NCBI RefSeq assembly: GCF_001306115.1
Contig: NZ_LGCL01000024.1
Span: 62,001 to 126,000 of the forward strand
Length of the DNA stretch: 64,000 bases
Source of the DNA: Ornatilinea apprima
GTDB taxonomy: Bacteria; Chloroflexota; Anaerolineae; Anaerolineales; Anaerolineaceae
Direction: 5' to 3'
In this document: in pieces, positions 1 through 7,246 of the stretch
Numbering within the stretch: position 1 is the first letter of the stretch
How the letters are laid out: every line of letters begins with the position of its first letter
Program-made: the position numbers and the translations under genes
The notes under the pieces: generated by a model
Database searches by the model: none
What the model saw: the letters and a program-made list of their open reading frames with translations, nothing else
What the model was told of the DNA's origin: nothing

Positions 1-170
1 TCGAGCGCCCGCATCTGCTGTGCGGCCAGCTTAAACTTGCGTCCGGCGAAATCCGCAGCCACCGGCGACAGGCGTTCACCCGGCTGGCCCCGCAGGCCGG
101 GAGACAGCATGCCCTGAATGCGGCCGCGCTGCTGTTGTAAGCGTGAAATCAACGGATTGCCAGGTTCCAT
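1..170 (-). CDS. N-terminal part of an unrecognised CIS-operon protein (cut by window edge)
   Basis: An open frame starts at ATG 170 and runs off the left edge after 56 codons. A GAGG box lies just upstream and the start is 41 bp below the preceding tube gene, so it is very likely the next cistron of the injection-system operon. The visible N-terminus (MEPGNPLISRLQQQRGRIQG...) is polar and basic, with no signal peptide or membrane segment. By position it could be a Pvc6/Pvc7-like tail or LysM adaptor component, but nothing visible proves that. Confidence 0.6.
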   Translation of the reverse strand, partial: MEPGNPLISRLQQQRGRIQGMLSPGLRGQPGERLSPVAADFAGRKFKLAAQQMRAL

Positions 171-211
171 AACCTCATCTCTTGCGCTGCGATTGCGGTA
201 TTAACGGCCCG

Positions 212-778
212 CTAGCTCTGCTGGCGGGTTCTTAATTCGCCGCGGGTGGTGTACAGCGAGAAACTGTCGAACGAAAGCTCCAGGCTTTCGATGACGATAT
301 TCTCAGAATTGTCCAGGTTCAGGTCCGAAATCTTCCAGCCCACCGGGAAGGCGTTGTCAAAAAACCAGTACTTCACCACCTGAAAAATCTTCTCTTCATC
401 AGGGGCCGCGGAGGGGTCGGGCTGCGGGCGGCGCTGGATGAGGGTAACGTCTTTGCTGATCGCGTACCCGTCAAGATGGCCGCCGGTCATCCACTTCCAG
501 AAGAAATCGGAAGAAGAAAGGCCCACCTCGAGGGTGATGTGGCCGTACGAAACCCGCCCGGGAAATTCTCTGCCGAAAGAGTTTTCACCGCCCACCGGCA
601 CCGATTCCACATCACGCTTCACCGACATGCCGGTTACGTTTTGAAAAAGCGCCACCGTTTCGCCGTCAATTTCCACGGCGAACTGATACACCGGAACGGG
701 AATCTCTTCGGTGGTGAACCTGCCTGGCGCCACCGATTCGGGTTTTGGCAAAGAAGAGGTCTTCTGTAATAAGCCCAT
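212..778 (-). CDS. gp19-family tail tube-like protein (third copy, Pvc5-like position)
   Basis: This 188-aa protein resembles the T4 gp19/phage tail tube family: a core of beta-strands with the typical FAVEIDGETVALFQNVTGM opening after about 30 residues, a central GREFPGRVSYGHITLEVG strand pair, and a C-terminal NIVIESLELSFDSFSLY strand. In eCIS the tube is a stack of such proteins inside the sheath, and a variant copy usually forms the tube start on the baseplate. Its place after DUF6760 and before the next baseplate-side gene fits that initiator role (inference). The start ATG 778 has an AAGGAAGG ribosome site. It is longer than the main tube because of a Pro/Lys-rich N-terminal arm and an acidic loop near residue 125. 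Confidence 0.8.
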   Translation of the reverse strand: MGLLQKTSSLPKPESVAPGRFTTEEIPVPVYQFAVEIDGETVALFQNVTGMSVKRDVESVPVGGENSFGREFPGRVSYGHITLEVGLSSSDFFWKWMTGGHLDGYAISKDVTLIQRRPQPDPSAAPDEEKIFQVVKYWFFDNAFPVGWKISDLNLDNSENIVIESLELSFDSFSLYTTRGELRTRQQS

Positions 779-789
779 GGTTACCTTCC

Positions 790-945
790 TTAAGCAGCTT
801 TACCGCTTCGCTGGCCTTCCACTTCCAGCTCTCGCTTCAACCGCGCCACAATCTCTTCGGCCAGCTCTTCCAACTGGGCGCGCGTCAGCCGCGGACTGGC
901 CGGCTGCGCCGGGGTTTCTTCTCGGGGTTGGCTGGTTTCGGCCAT
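790..945 (-). CDS. 51-aa CIS-operon helical protein
   Basis: A short frame runs from ATG 945 to TAA 790, starting 4 bp after the DUF6760 stop, with GGAGCGTGAAGAG upstream. Residues 1-18 are Pro/Glu-rich. Residues 20-44 (LTRAQLEELAEEIVARLKRE and on) form one amphipathic charged helix. Small proteins with a similar Leu/Glu/Arg helix sit between DUF6760 and the third tube gene in other eCIS loci as I know them. The function is unknown; a helix-mediated assembly or adaptor role is a guess. Confidence 0.65.
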   Translation of the reverse strand: MAETSQPREETPAQPASPRLTRAQLEELAEEIVARLKRELEVEGQRSGKAA

Positions 946-949
946 CTCT

Positions 950-1105
950 TCACGCTCCCTGATTCAGCCGCTTATTGATGCGGGCGATTTCCGTTACCCA
1001 CTGCCGCCGGAAGCGGTGATCCAGGTTGAGGATCGACTCAGGCGGCCAGTGGAAATAATAGGCGATGTAGGCTACCTCCTGGTAGAGCTGTTCCAGGGGG
1101 TAGCC
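950..1105 (-). CDS. DUF6760-like segment, probably expressed by -1 frameshift
   Basis: The 51 codons from GGC 1105 to TGA 950 read GYPLEQLYQEVAYIAYYFHW and then PPESILNLDH..RQWVTEIARIN. This is the conserved pattern of DUF6760, a small protein found next to tube genes in eCIS clusters. The frame is open only back to 1138, where an in-frame TGA stands, and contains no ATG, GTG or TTG. The only near-start is CTG at 1096, inside the conserved block. The preceding gene overlaps it and carries an in-phase G heptamer at 1114-1120, so the segment is best read as the C-terminal half of a 175-aa fusion made by -1 frameshifting. A non-AUG start or a homopolymer sequencing error are the alternatives. 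Confidence 0.75.
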   Translation of the reverse strand, partial: GYPLEQLYQEVAYIAYYFHWPPESILNLDHRFRRQWVTEIARINKRLNQGA

Positions 1106-1120
1106 TAAGACTGCCCCCCC
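1068..1120 (-). promoter_or_regulatory. Candidate programmed -1 ribosomal frameshift signal
   Basis: On the minus strand the zero-frame codons CTG GGG GGG CAG place seven Gs (1120-1114) exactly as X_XXY_YYZ. Six nucleotides later a hairpin begins at the zero-frame TAG: TAGGCTACC (1107-1099) pairs perfectly with GGTAGCCTA (1076-1068), one C/A mismatch follows, then CCTGG pairs with CCAGG around a 10-nt loop. A GAGGTGG box about 14 nt upstream could act as a stimulatory SD. A -1 slip joins 121 residues of the zinc-ribbon protein to A-V-L and the DUF6760 block. Confidence 0.7.
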
Positions 1121-1476
1121 AGGGTCGACAGGTCCACCTCAATCGGTTTCTGGCAGTGCGGGCAGGTATACTCGCGGCGGGTGTGGCCGGTTTCGTTGAT
1201 CTGGCGGTAAAACTCCTGCAGAAAAGTGAGATCGGCGGCAAACAGGTTTTCGATGACGTTGGTGGTGATATGGCTCACGCTGCCCAGGCTGGTGATCACC
1301 CTGGCCAGCAGCACGATGACGATGTAGGCCTCGTTGCTCTGCACGCGCATATCGTTGAGGATGGTGATCTCATCCATGGCGGTGGCCAGGCGCATGGTGC
1401 CCTTTTTGTGCAGGTTGCCCTCTTTATCCACATAGCCCATGGGGAGCTCAAATTCAAATTCGGTTTTCAGGGTCAT
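1105..1476 (-). CDS. Tail-assembly (chaperone-like) protein with C-terminal zinc ribbon
   Basis: This 123-aa protein has an N-terminal beta-rich stretch (FEFELPMGYVDKEGNLHKKG), a helical middle with NEAYIVIVLLARVITSLG, and a C-terminal half zinc ribbon with CPHCQKP. It occupies the slot between tube genes and baseplate genes where phages encode tail assembly chaperones and where many eCIS carry a similar zinc-ribbon protein. It probably assists tube or baseplate assembly in the cytoplasm (inference from position). The stop TAG is embedded in a strong hairpin and preceded by a slippery G7, so a longer -1 product containing DUF6760 is likely. The ribosome site upstream of ATG 1476 is weak (GAGAG). 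Confidence 0.75.
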   Translation of the reverse strand: MTLKTEFEFELPMGYVDKEGNLHKKGTMRLATAMDEITILNDMRVQSNEAYIVIVLLARVITSLGSVSHITTNVIENLFAADLTFLQEFYRQINETGHTRREYTCPHCQKPIEVDLSTLGGQS

Positions 1477-1519
1477 AAGTCAACTCTCTTCCGAGATGCG
1501 GGTGATGAACGCCCGCGGA

Positions 1520-2053
1520 TTAGCCATTCTCGGCCTCGTCCCAGGCATCCAGCGCTTCGCTGACCACCTTGGGCTTGGCGGCTTTGGTAAATTCCACCTC
1601 GATTGACTCGGCTTGTAAAGAAATTTCAAAGGAGGTGTATTCCGATTCGGTGGTCATATTGAAGTCAAAGCCAGACACCTTTACCGGCAGAGCGTTGGCG
1701 AGATGCCAGTACACCAGCGGCTCGCCTTGCGAGTCATTCATTGACACCGAATAGTTCTTCTTGATGGTGGTGAGCTGCCCGGCCACGGCTTTCCAGAAGC
1801 GTTTGTAGATTGCCTTGGCGACGATATCCATCGGGCGCAGCAGAACCACCGGCTCAAACGTGGTCTGGCCGGGGATGAACTTGGTAGTTACATTGCCGTG
1901 CTCGTCCATGACGTTGTAATGAACCATCGAGATCACCTGGTCGCCGCCGGTGAACGAGTCAAAGGCGCCCAAAGCGCGCGGCGGCTTGCCTTCCACCACT
2001 TCGTAGAGGGTATATTGTGATTTCGGTATAGCCCGGTACAGTCCGTCCGTCAT
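1520..2053 (-). CDS. gp19-family inner tube protein (second tube copy)
   Basis: This 177-aa protein has gp19-like features: an N-terminal strand region containing GGDQVISMVHYNVMDEHGN, the TKFIPGQTTFEPVVLLRP segment that matches the PGR(L/V)xxxPVTL strand of tube proteins, a helix with FWKAV, and terminal strands FDFNMTTESEYTSFEISLQ. The family polymerises into the rigid tube expelled when the sheath contracts. The start ATG 2053 has AGGATG upstream. It lies 102 bp after the main tube gene, separated by a hairpin that could lower its expression relative to that gene. Confidence 0.8.
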   Translation of the reverse strand: MTDGLYRAIPKSQYTLYEVVEGKPPRALGAFDSFTGGDQVISMVHYNVMDEHGNVTTKFIPGQTTFEPVVLLRPMDIVAKAIYKRFWKAVAGQLTTIKKNYSVSMNDSQGEPLVYWHLANALPVKVSGFDFNMTTESEYTSFEISLQAESIEVEFTKAAKPKVVSEALDAWDEAENG

Positions 2054-2082
2054 AATTCATCCTATCTGCGTGTATTGCCCCG

Positions 2083-2120
2083 CCCCGGCTCTCTCCTCAC
2101 GAAAAGGAAAGAGCCTGGGG
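2083..2120 (-). other. Intra-operon stem-loop between the two tube genes
   Basis: CCCCGGCTCTCTCC (2083-2096) and GGAAAGAGCCTGGGG (2106-2120) form a roughly 14-bp imperfect stem with a 9-nt loop. No T-run follows on either strand, so it is not a classic intrinsic terminator. In an operon whose sheath and main tube are needed in many copies, such a hairpin could stabilise the upstream mRNA or partially attenuate downstream genes. Confidence 0.5.
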
Positions 2121-2155
2121 ACGGAAAGCGCAGTCCACAATGCGCAAGCCAGCCG

Positions 2156-2602
2156 TTAGCTGACGCGCTCCACGCCTTCGTGGACAATGGTTACATCTTC
2201 AATCATATAATTGGTAGACCCGGCGTCCATTTCGGGGCCGACCACCTTGCTGGGCCAGGCATTCTCAAAGTTCCAGCGCGCGATCTCTGTGTTGTCTTGC
2301 GCGTAAGCCACAATCGAACAGTTGGTGCGCGCTTCGCCGATTTTGCCTTCCACCACCTGCTGGCGCCACTCCCAAATGTCCATGCTGCTGGTAACGCCGC
2401 GCTTGAGGGTAACAGGCGTCCAGGTGAGACGGCCGGGGATTTGCTGCATGATGGTTTCGCCGGTTTCCGAGTTGACGACTTTGTGCTGGATCACTTCGGA
2501 CTCCGAGCCAATGCCACTGACCTGGGTGAAGAAGCCGGTGAGCTTGCCTTCAATTTCCAGGCCAAATTTAAATGATACAAGAGGATCCTCACGGGTTGGC
2601 AT
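2156..2602 (-). CDS. Main inner tube protein (gp19/Pvc1-like)
   Basis: This 148-aa protein is of standard length for eCIS tube subunits. Conserved features are the opening DPLVSFKFGLEIEGKLTGFF, the QVSGIGSE turn, IPGRLTWTPVTLKRG, the WRQQVVEGK helix and the closing IEDVTIVHEGVERV strand. Subunits stack as hexameric rings to make the tube inside the sheath. It lies directly downstream of the sheath gene (41 bp), the usual order. ATG 2602 has AAGGAG at a good distance. Confidence 0.9.
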   Translation of the reverse strand: MPTREDPLVSFKFGLEIEGKLTGFFTQVSGIGSESEVIQHKVVNSETGETIMQQIPGRLTWTPVTLKRGVTSSMDIWEWRQQVVEGKIGEARTNCSIVAYAQDNTEIARWNFENAWPSKVVGPEMDAGSTNYMIEDVTIVHEGVERVS

Positions 2603-2643
2603 ACTTATGCTCCTTCTTTAACCAATTCGTTAATGCGTACCTG

Positions 2644-4284
2644 CTATTCCGATCCCGGTCCAGCCCACTGGCTGATGCGGAAAATGACAAACTCGGCCGG
2701 TTTGACCGGAGCCATGCCGATTTCAATCACCAGGCGGCCCAGGTCGCGCGATTCGGGCGGGTTAAGTTCATCGTCCACTTTGACATAGAAAGCCTCGGCC
2801 GGCGATGAGCCGAACAGCGCGCCGTCGCGCCACACCATTCGCAGGAAGGCCGACACGTCGCGGTTGACGCGCGCCCACAGCTTGCGGTTGTTGGGCTCAA
2901 ACACCACCCACTGCGTGCCGTTTTCGATGGATTTTTCAACATAGTTGAAGAGGCGGCGCACGTTAATGTAGCGCCAGGCCGGATCGCTGGAGAGGGTGCG
3001 CGCGCCCCACACGCGGATGCCGCGCCCAGGGAAGCTGCGGATGCAGTTGACGCCAATCGGGTTGAGGGTATCCTGCTCGCCTTTGGTGGTCTGGTAAGCC
3101 AGGCCCACCACGCCCTGCACCACTTCGTTGGCGGGGGCTTTGTGAACGCCGCGCGTGTTGTCGCTGCGCGCCCACAAACCGGCGATATGACCAGAGGGCG
3201 GCATGTTGACCATCGAATCGGTAGCCGCGTCCATCACCTTGACCCACGGGTAATACATGGCAGCGTAGCTGGTGTCAAAACCGGCGATGTCCATGCGCCA
3301 TTTCTTCACTTCCTGCGGGGTCAGGTCGGGGGGCGCGTCCAGAATGGCAACGCGGTCGCCCATGCGCTCGCAGTGGGCAATCATCATGCCCTGCACGGCT
3401 TTGACCATATCGAGGTTGAGTTTTTCGCCGGGCATGGTGGTCATCAGATCGGGCACGCACACCATGGTTACATCGTCCAGCACTTCCAAGCCCTCAATAC
3501 CCTTGCGCTCGCTCACGTCGCCGCGGAAATCGCTGGCCACAGCCGGTTCAAGCAGCTTCTTCTCGATGGTCAGGGGCTGTTCCTGCTCACGCGGCATGGC
3601 CTTCTCAATCGAAGACGGTTCAAGAACGGTGAACTCCACAAACTTGGGCAGCTTGTTGTTCTTGAAGGCCAGGGCCACCTGCTTTTTGGTGTCTGCCACC
3701 ACAGTTTGCAGTTTCACATCGGTAATGGTTTCAACCGGCTTCCAGCCGCCGCTGGCTGCTTCTTTCTCCACAAAAACGCTAAAACTGTACTCTCCGGCCG
3801 CCGGGGCTTCGGGGGCTTCACCCTCCGCGCCTTCCGCGGCTTTCTTACCACTGGGGGCGGGCAGGGCCAGATCGCCCACGCGCACGCGCATCTTCAAGCC
3901 TTCCACACCGGCCTGGCGGGCGCGCACCGACAGGGCGGGCTTGCCCTGGGCATTCATCAGCACCGCCTCAGCCTTGGGGAAAGTCCGCACGCTGACCACA
4001 TAGCAGCGCGAACCACCGTTGGTGAAATACCCGTAAACCGACTGCGGCAGGTTAACGCCCGCGACAAATCCGCCAAACCGCTCGACGAATTGCGTCCAGT
4101 TGGTAACGAGTTGGGGACGGTTGAGCAGGTTTTCAACAACCAGTTCGCCGTCAACTTCGCGCGCCAGTTCGGCTTTTTCCGTAAAGCCCACAAAAGCGGC
4201 CATGGCAGTTCCCACGCCCTCAATGGGCTTGGGTCCCCGGTCTACTTCTTCGACATATACGCCGGGTGACAAATATTCGGGCAT
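2644..4284 (-). CDS. Contractile tail sheath protein (Pvc2-like)
   Basis: This 546-aa protein begins with the sheath signature YLSPGVYVEEVDRGPKPIEG, then VGTAMAAFVGFTEKA. It ends with LVIEIGMAPVKPAEFVIFRI and SQWAGPG, the C-terminal domain that links sheath rings. Central parts include NPIGVNCIRSFPGRGIRVWG and WVVFEPNN, conserved in phage and eCIS sheaths. An Ala/Glu/Pro-rich insertion at about residues 145-170 (GKKAAEGAEGEAPEAPAAGE) is a probable surface loop. The protein forms the extended outer cylinder whose contraction drives the tube. AGGAGG precedes ATG 4284. A 121-bp gap separates it from DUF4255, with no clear promoter seen there. Confidence 0.95.
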   Translation of the reverse strand: MPEYLSPGVYVEEVDRGPKPIEGVGTAMAAFVGFTEKAELAREVDGELVVENLLNRPQLVTNWTQFVERFGGFVAGVNLPQSVYGYFTNGGSRCYVVSVRTFPKAEAVLMNAQGKPALSVRARQAGVEGLKMRVRVGDLALPAPSGKKAAEGAEGEAPEAPAAGEYSFSVFVEKEAASGGWKPVETITDVKLQTVVADTKKQVALAFKNNKLPKFVEFTVLEPSSIEKAMPREQEQPLTIEKKLLEPAVASDFRGDVSERKGIEGLEVLDDVTMVCVPDLMTTMPGEKLNLDMVKAVQGMMIAHCERMGDRVAILDAPPDLTPQEVKKWRMDIAGFDTSYAAMYYPWVKVMDAATDSMVNMPPSGHIAGLWARSDNTRGVHKAPANEVVQGVVGLAYQTTKGEQDTLNPIGVNCIRSFPGRGIRVWGARTLSSDPAWRYINVRRLFNYVEKSIENGTQWVVFEPNNRKLWARVNRDVSAFLRMVWRDGALFGSSPAEAFYVKVDDELNPPESRDLGRLVIEIGMAPVKPAEFVIFRISQWAGPGSE

Positions 4285-4405
4285 AGCTTCCTCCTGCTAA
4301 CAGATTGAGTTGGTTGGTTGATCGACTGAACAGAAGTCTGGATGGCTGGCTCTTGATGGATGAGTAGCTCCTTTCTGTGCCGGGTGCGTACCGAAAAATA
4401 CCAGA

Positions 4406-5260
4406 TCAAATCTGGATATCATAACTTGGGGAAGGCACAACAATTTTTTGCCGTTTCAATACTTTTTGGTTAAAGAGAATATCCAGGTGATATTCTCCAT
4501 CCATCACTTTGTGTAAGGTATAGCCGCCGTCCTCCGAGATTTCCACCGCAGAGTGGGTCTCGACCAGCACCATAGACAGACTGGACGGGGTGTATTTTTC
4601 GCTTTTGATCCGGCCGCCCACCGAATGGTATGTTTTGGAAGGCGCGCGGGTAACTACCGGCGCGGCAGGCTGCTGGATGGCCGAATCCTGCACGAAACGC
4701 GTCTCCAGGCTGCGCACCCGCGGGTAGACCATCGGACTGTAGGGGTCAATCGCCACGGTCACCGTCACCAGAATGCCGGGACGCAGCTCGTTATCCAGCA
4801 CGCCCCAGATCTCCGAAAATTTATCCATCGGCCCAGGCTCAGGTGGAAAGGTGGCCACGTCCAGCGGGATGGGCGTGGGCTGGTTCTGCAGGCGCGGCGT
4901 CAGCAGGTCTTCGGGCAGAAAAGGATTGCGCAGCAGGCCGGTGAGCGCCGAAGCCAGCAGCAGGTGTTCATCTTCCGCCTCTTTCACCCAGGCTGTCATC
5001 AGGTAGCGCAGGTCCATGCGCACCGGGTTGCGCCTGATCTCGGCCATGCCGTCGGGGCGGGTGATGGTGCGGTACTGCTCCGCGCCGCGCAGGCGCAGAT
5101 TCTCGCGCAGATCAAACAGGAAAAGATTGATGGTTGGCTTGCTCAAACGCGAAGACCACTCGCGTTTGGGCTGGTCGAATTGAATATCGACCTCATTCCC
5201 CTGAATATCAATCTCGCGGATCAGCAGCTTGCGCAGAACTTCATCAACATCGGAAAGCAT
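4406..5260 (-). CDS. DUF4255 (Pvc16-like) tail cap/terminator protein
   Basis: This 284-aa protein starts MLSDVDEVLRKLLIREIDI. It has the DUF4255 core INLFLFDLRENLRLR, RMDLRYLMTAWVKEAEDEHLLLASAL and a C-terminal Ig-like extension (about residues 205-284: GGRIKSEKY...ISEDGGYTLHKVMDGEYHLDI). In eCIS, DUF4255 proteins cap the distal end of sheath and tube and set final length. It is immediately upstream of the sheath gene, the order seen in many loci. The C-terminal domain looks like a carboxypeptidase-regulatory-like beta fold. AGGAG stands 10 nt before ATG 5260. Confidence 0.88.
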   Translation of the reverse strand: MLSDVDEVLRKLLIREIDIQGNEVDIQFDQPKREWSSRLSKPTINLFLFDLRENLRLRGAEQYRTITRPDGMAEIRRNPVRMDLRYLMTAWVKEAEDEHLLLASALTGLLRNPFLPEDLLTPRLQNQPTPIPLDVATFPPEPGPMDKFSEIWGVLDNELRPGILVTVTVAIDPYSPMVYPRVRSLETRFVQDSAIQQPAAPVVTRAPSKTYHSVGGRIKSEKYTPSSLSMVLVETHSAVEISEDGGYTLHKVMDGEYHLDILFNQKVLKRQKIVVPSPSYDIQI

Positions 5261-5307
5261 AGGCGGGGTTCTCCTGAGTGACCCTCAACAGACATAACGC
5301 GCGCTGA

Positions 5308-7227
5308 TTACTGGTCAGCGGCGAGTTTTTGCTTAAACGCGGCGACTTCAGCACGCAGCTTTTTATTCTCCTCGCGCAGATCGGCGTACTTTTCCATCAT
5401 CTCGCTGATACCACCGCCTGTGCTGCCAGCGCCGGCATTTGCGCCGCCGCCAGTGCCAGCGAGCGCGCCCAGATGGTTCTCCACCTTAACGTTGACGCCG
5501 GGTTTCTCATCCTTCTCTTCATCATCGCCCGATTTGACGCCAAAAAAATGGCTCAGGGTTTGATTCAATTTCGATTTTCCAAAATCCGCCAACTTGCCCA
5601 GCGACCATTTGCCAATCTTGCTGCCAATGCCGTCGCCTTTTTTCTCGCCTTTCTTTTCTGCGGCGCCGGGCTCTTGGGCGCTCGTTTCCGGCGCTTTGGC
5701 CGGTTTCTTGGGATTCTTCATCCCCTGCAGTTCTTCATAAGCGGCTTCGGCTTTGGCCGGGTCGTCGCTCAAGGCCGTCTCGCGCAGCTCTTTTTCTTTG
5801 GCTTTTTGGGCCTGCTTCACATTCTCCTTGCGGGCAGACATGGCCTGGCTGGCCCAGCTCTTGGAAGACTGGCCGCGGGTGAAGAAAGCCTTGATCGACT
5901 CCTTGGTGCCGCGTTTGTGCAGCAGGTTGAGCTTGGCCTGGGCTTTTTCCACTTCTTCCTGGCTGGTCTTGGGGTCTTTAATTTTTTCCATCAACGCCTC
6001 ACGCGAGTTGGCCGCGGGGGCCTTGGCTGGCGCGGGGGATGGGGCCGTTGCAGTAGACGCGGACGGTTTCACCGGAAGGGCGGGAAGCGGCTTGGAAGGC
6101 GGCGTATGCCCCGTCTTGGCCGCCTTCGCGGCGGGGGGAACCGGCAGCGGTTTGCTGGACGACTTGACCGGCGGGGTGGGCAGCGGCTTGGCTGTTGACC
6201 CGACCGGTTTTTTAGCCGGAGGAACCGGCAGCGGTTTGCTGGACGCTTTTACCGGCGGAGTGGGCAGCGGCTTGGCCGATGACACAGCCTTTTTCGCCGG
6301 GGGAACCGGCAGCGGCTTTTTTGGCGGGGCAGAAACCTGTGCAGCGTCTTTCTGCTTTCCTTCTTCGTCGTCCCCCGCGCGCTGCACCAGCGCGGGTGTG
6401 TCTGGCTGCATCTGCAGTTCGTCTTCGTCTTCCGCCTGCATTTGCAGTTCGTCCTCGTCTTCTGCCTGCATCTGCAGTTCGTCCTCGTCTTCCGCCTGCA
6501 TTTGCAGCTCTTCTTCCTCTTCCGCCTGCATCTGCAGTTCGTCCTCATCGAAGGACTGCATCTGCAGCTCGTCTTCTTCCATGGGGGCGCGCTGCACCGC
6601 CGCGGAAGCCATTCCGCTGGCAGCGGCGCTGCTCTTGCCCATCTGGTCGGCCTGTTTCTCGTGCACGCTGTCTGGCGCGCCCAGCTTCAGCCGCCCCGCG
6701 CCGCCTTTGCTGCCCGACTGCTGCACCACATGGGTCAGCTCGTGGATCATGGTCTCGCGGCCCTGGCTGGTTCCGGGGGCAAACACACCGCGCTTAAAAA
6801 AGATGTCGGAGCCAATGGTGAAAGCGCGGGCGCGGATGGTGCGGCTGAGCGAGTCGGCGGTCTCATCGGTGTGAATGCGCACATTCTTGAAACTGCGCTT
6901 GAACTTCTTGCCGGCCTCGCGCTGGATATCGTCTGGCAGCGGCGCGCCGCCGCCGCGCTTCTGCTGAATGGTGTCGGTGATCTCCGGCAGCAGGTTGCCC
7001 TGCTCGTCAGTTACCTGGCGGTCAGAGGGGCGCTTGTCCAAAGCGCGCTGCACCACCTGGTTGCCCACCTGCTGCTGGGCCGCCAGCACATCCTCTTCGC
7101 GCAGAGTTTCGGGCGCGGAGAACATTTGCTCCAGATTGACGGGCTGCCGGGCCTGCACGTCCGCTTTCTTGAGCTTACCCGCCGCAGGCGTATGTTGTGT
7201 CTGTTGTGTTTTTTGATGGCCGGACAT
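5308..7227 (-). CDS. DUF4157 (HELTH) protein with acidic and proline repeats, candidate CIS effector
   Basis: This 639-aa protein has a DUF4157 domain at about residues 88-195. The domain contains the metallopeptidase-like HELTH motif (162-166) within ETMIHELTHVVQQSGS, plus the family's VRIHTDETAD and FFKRGVFAPGT. Six acidic ELQMQ repeats follow at 218-274, then six KPLPxPP repeats at 304-385, an Ala/Lys-rich charged helix region and a terminal coiled coil (about 605-639). VQR tripeptides at 59, 211 and 281 bracket these blocks. DUF4157 is known to be frequent at eCIS loci, often on putative toxins or cargo. No recognised toxin domain is visible here, so it may be a processing or loading factor, a fibre, or a cargo with an unknown payload. 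No signal peptide is visible. Confidence 0.8.
   Translation of the reverse strand: MSGHQKTQQTQHTPAAGKLKKADVQARQPVNLEQMFSAPETLREEDVLAAQQQVGNQVVQRALDKRPSDRQVTDEQGNLLPEITDTIQQKRGGGAPLPDDIQREAGKKFKRSFKNVRIHTDETADSLSRTIRARAFTIGSDIFFKRGVFAPGTSQGRETMIHELTHVVQQSGSKGGAGRLKLGAPDSVHEKQADQMGKSSAAASGMASAAVQRAPMEEDELQMQSFDEDELQMQAEEEEELQMQAEDEDELQMQAEDEDELQMQAEDEDELQMQPDTPALVQRAGDDEEGKQKDAAQVSAPPKKPLPVPPAKKAVSSAKPLPTPPVKASSKPLPVPPAKKPVGSTAKPLPTPPVKSSSKPLPVPPAAKAAKTGHTPPSKPLPALPVKPSASTATAPSPAPAKAPAANSREALMEKIKDPKTSQEEVEKAQAKLNLLHKRGTKESIKAFFTRGQSSKSWASQAMSARKENVKQAQKAKEKELRETALSDDPAKAEAAYEELQGMKNPKKPAKAPETSAQEPGAAEKKGEKKGDGIGSKIGKWSLGKLADFGKSKLNQTLSHFFGVKSGDDEEKDEKPGVNVKVENHLGALAGTGGGANAGAGSTGGGISEMMEKYADLREENKKLRAEVAAFKQKLAADQ
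6058..6321 (-). repeat. Coding repeats: KPLPxPP proline-rich tract
   Basis: Within the DUF4157 protein, residues about 303-390 hold six KPLP(V/T/A)(P/L)P units separated by 5-13 residues of Ala, Lys and Ser. The tract should be extended and flexible, resembling a linker or an SH3-type ligand region. The DNA repeats are clearly alike but not identical. Confidence 0.8.
6406..6576 (-). repeat. Coding repeats: six acidic ELQMQ units
   Basis: Residues about 218-274 of the DUF4157 protein consist of ten-residue units (D/E)ExELQMQ(A/S)x. The DNA period is 30 bp with near-identical copies, so copy number may vary between strains by slippage. Confidence 0.85.
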
Positions 7228-7246
7228 GGTTTATCACTCCTTTTCA

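Noticed and set aside
2083..2120. Intrinsic terminator between tube genes
   Set aside because: No T-run on either strand; recorded as a stem-loop only.
3142..4269. A 375-codon plus-strand open frame opposite the sheath gene
   Set aside because: It lies entirely antisense to the sheath coding sequence, is His/Gly-rich as typical of GC-rich shadow frames, and has no ribosome site.
5753..6874. A long plus-strand frame rich in Ser and Cys opposite the DUF4157 gene
   Set aside because: Its SSSSS/CIC repeats are the mirror of the ELQMQ repeats; no start signal or family match.
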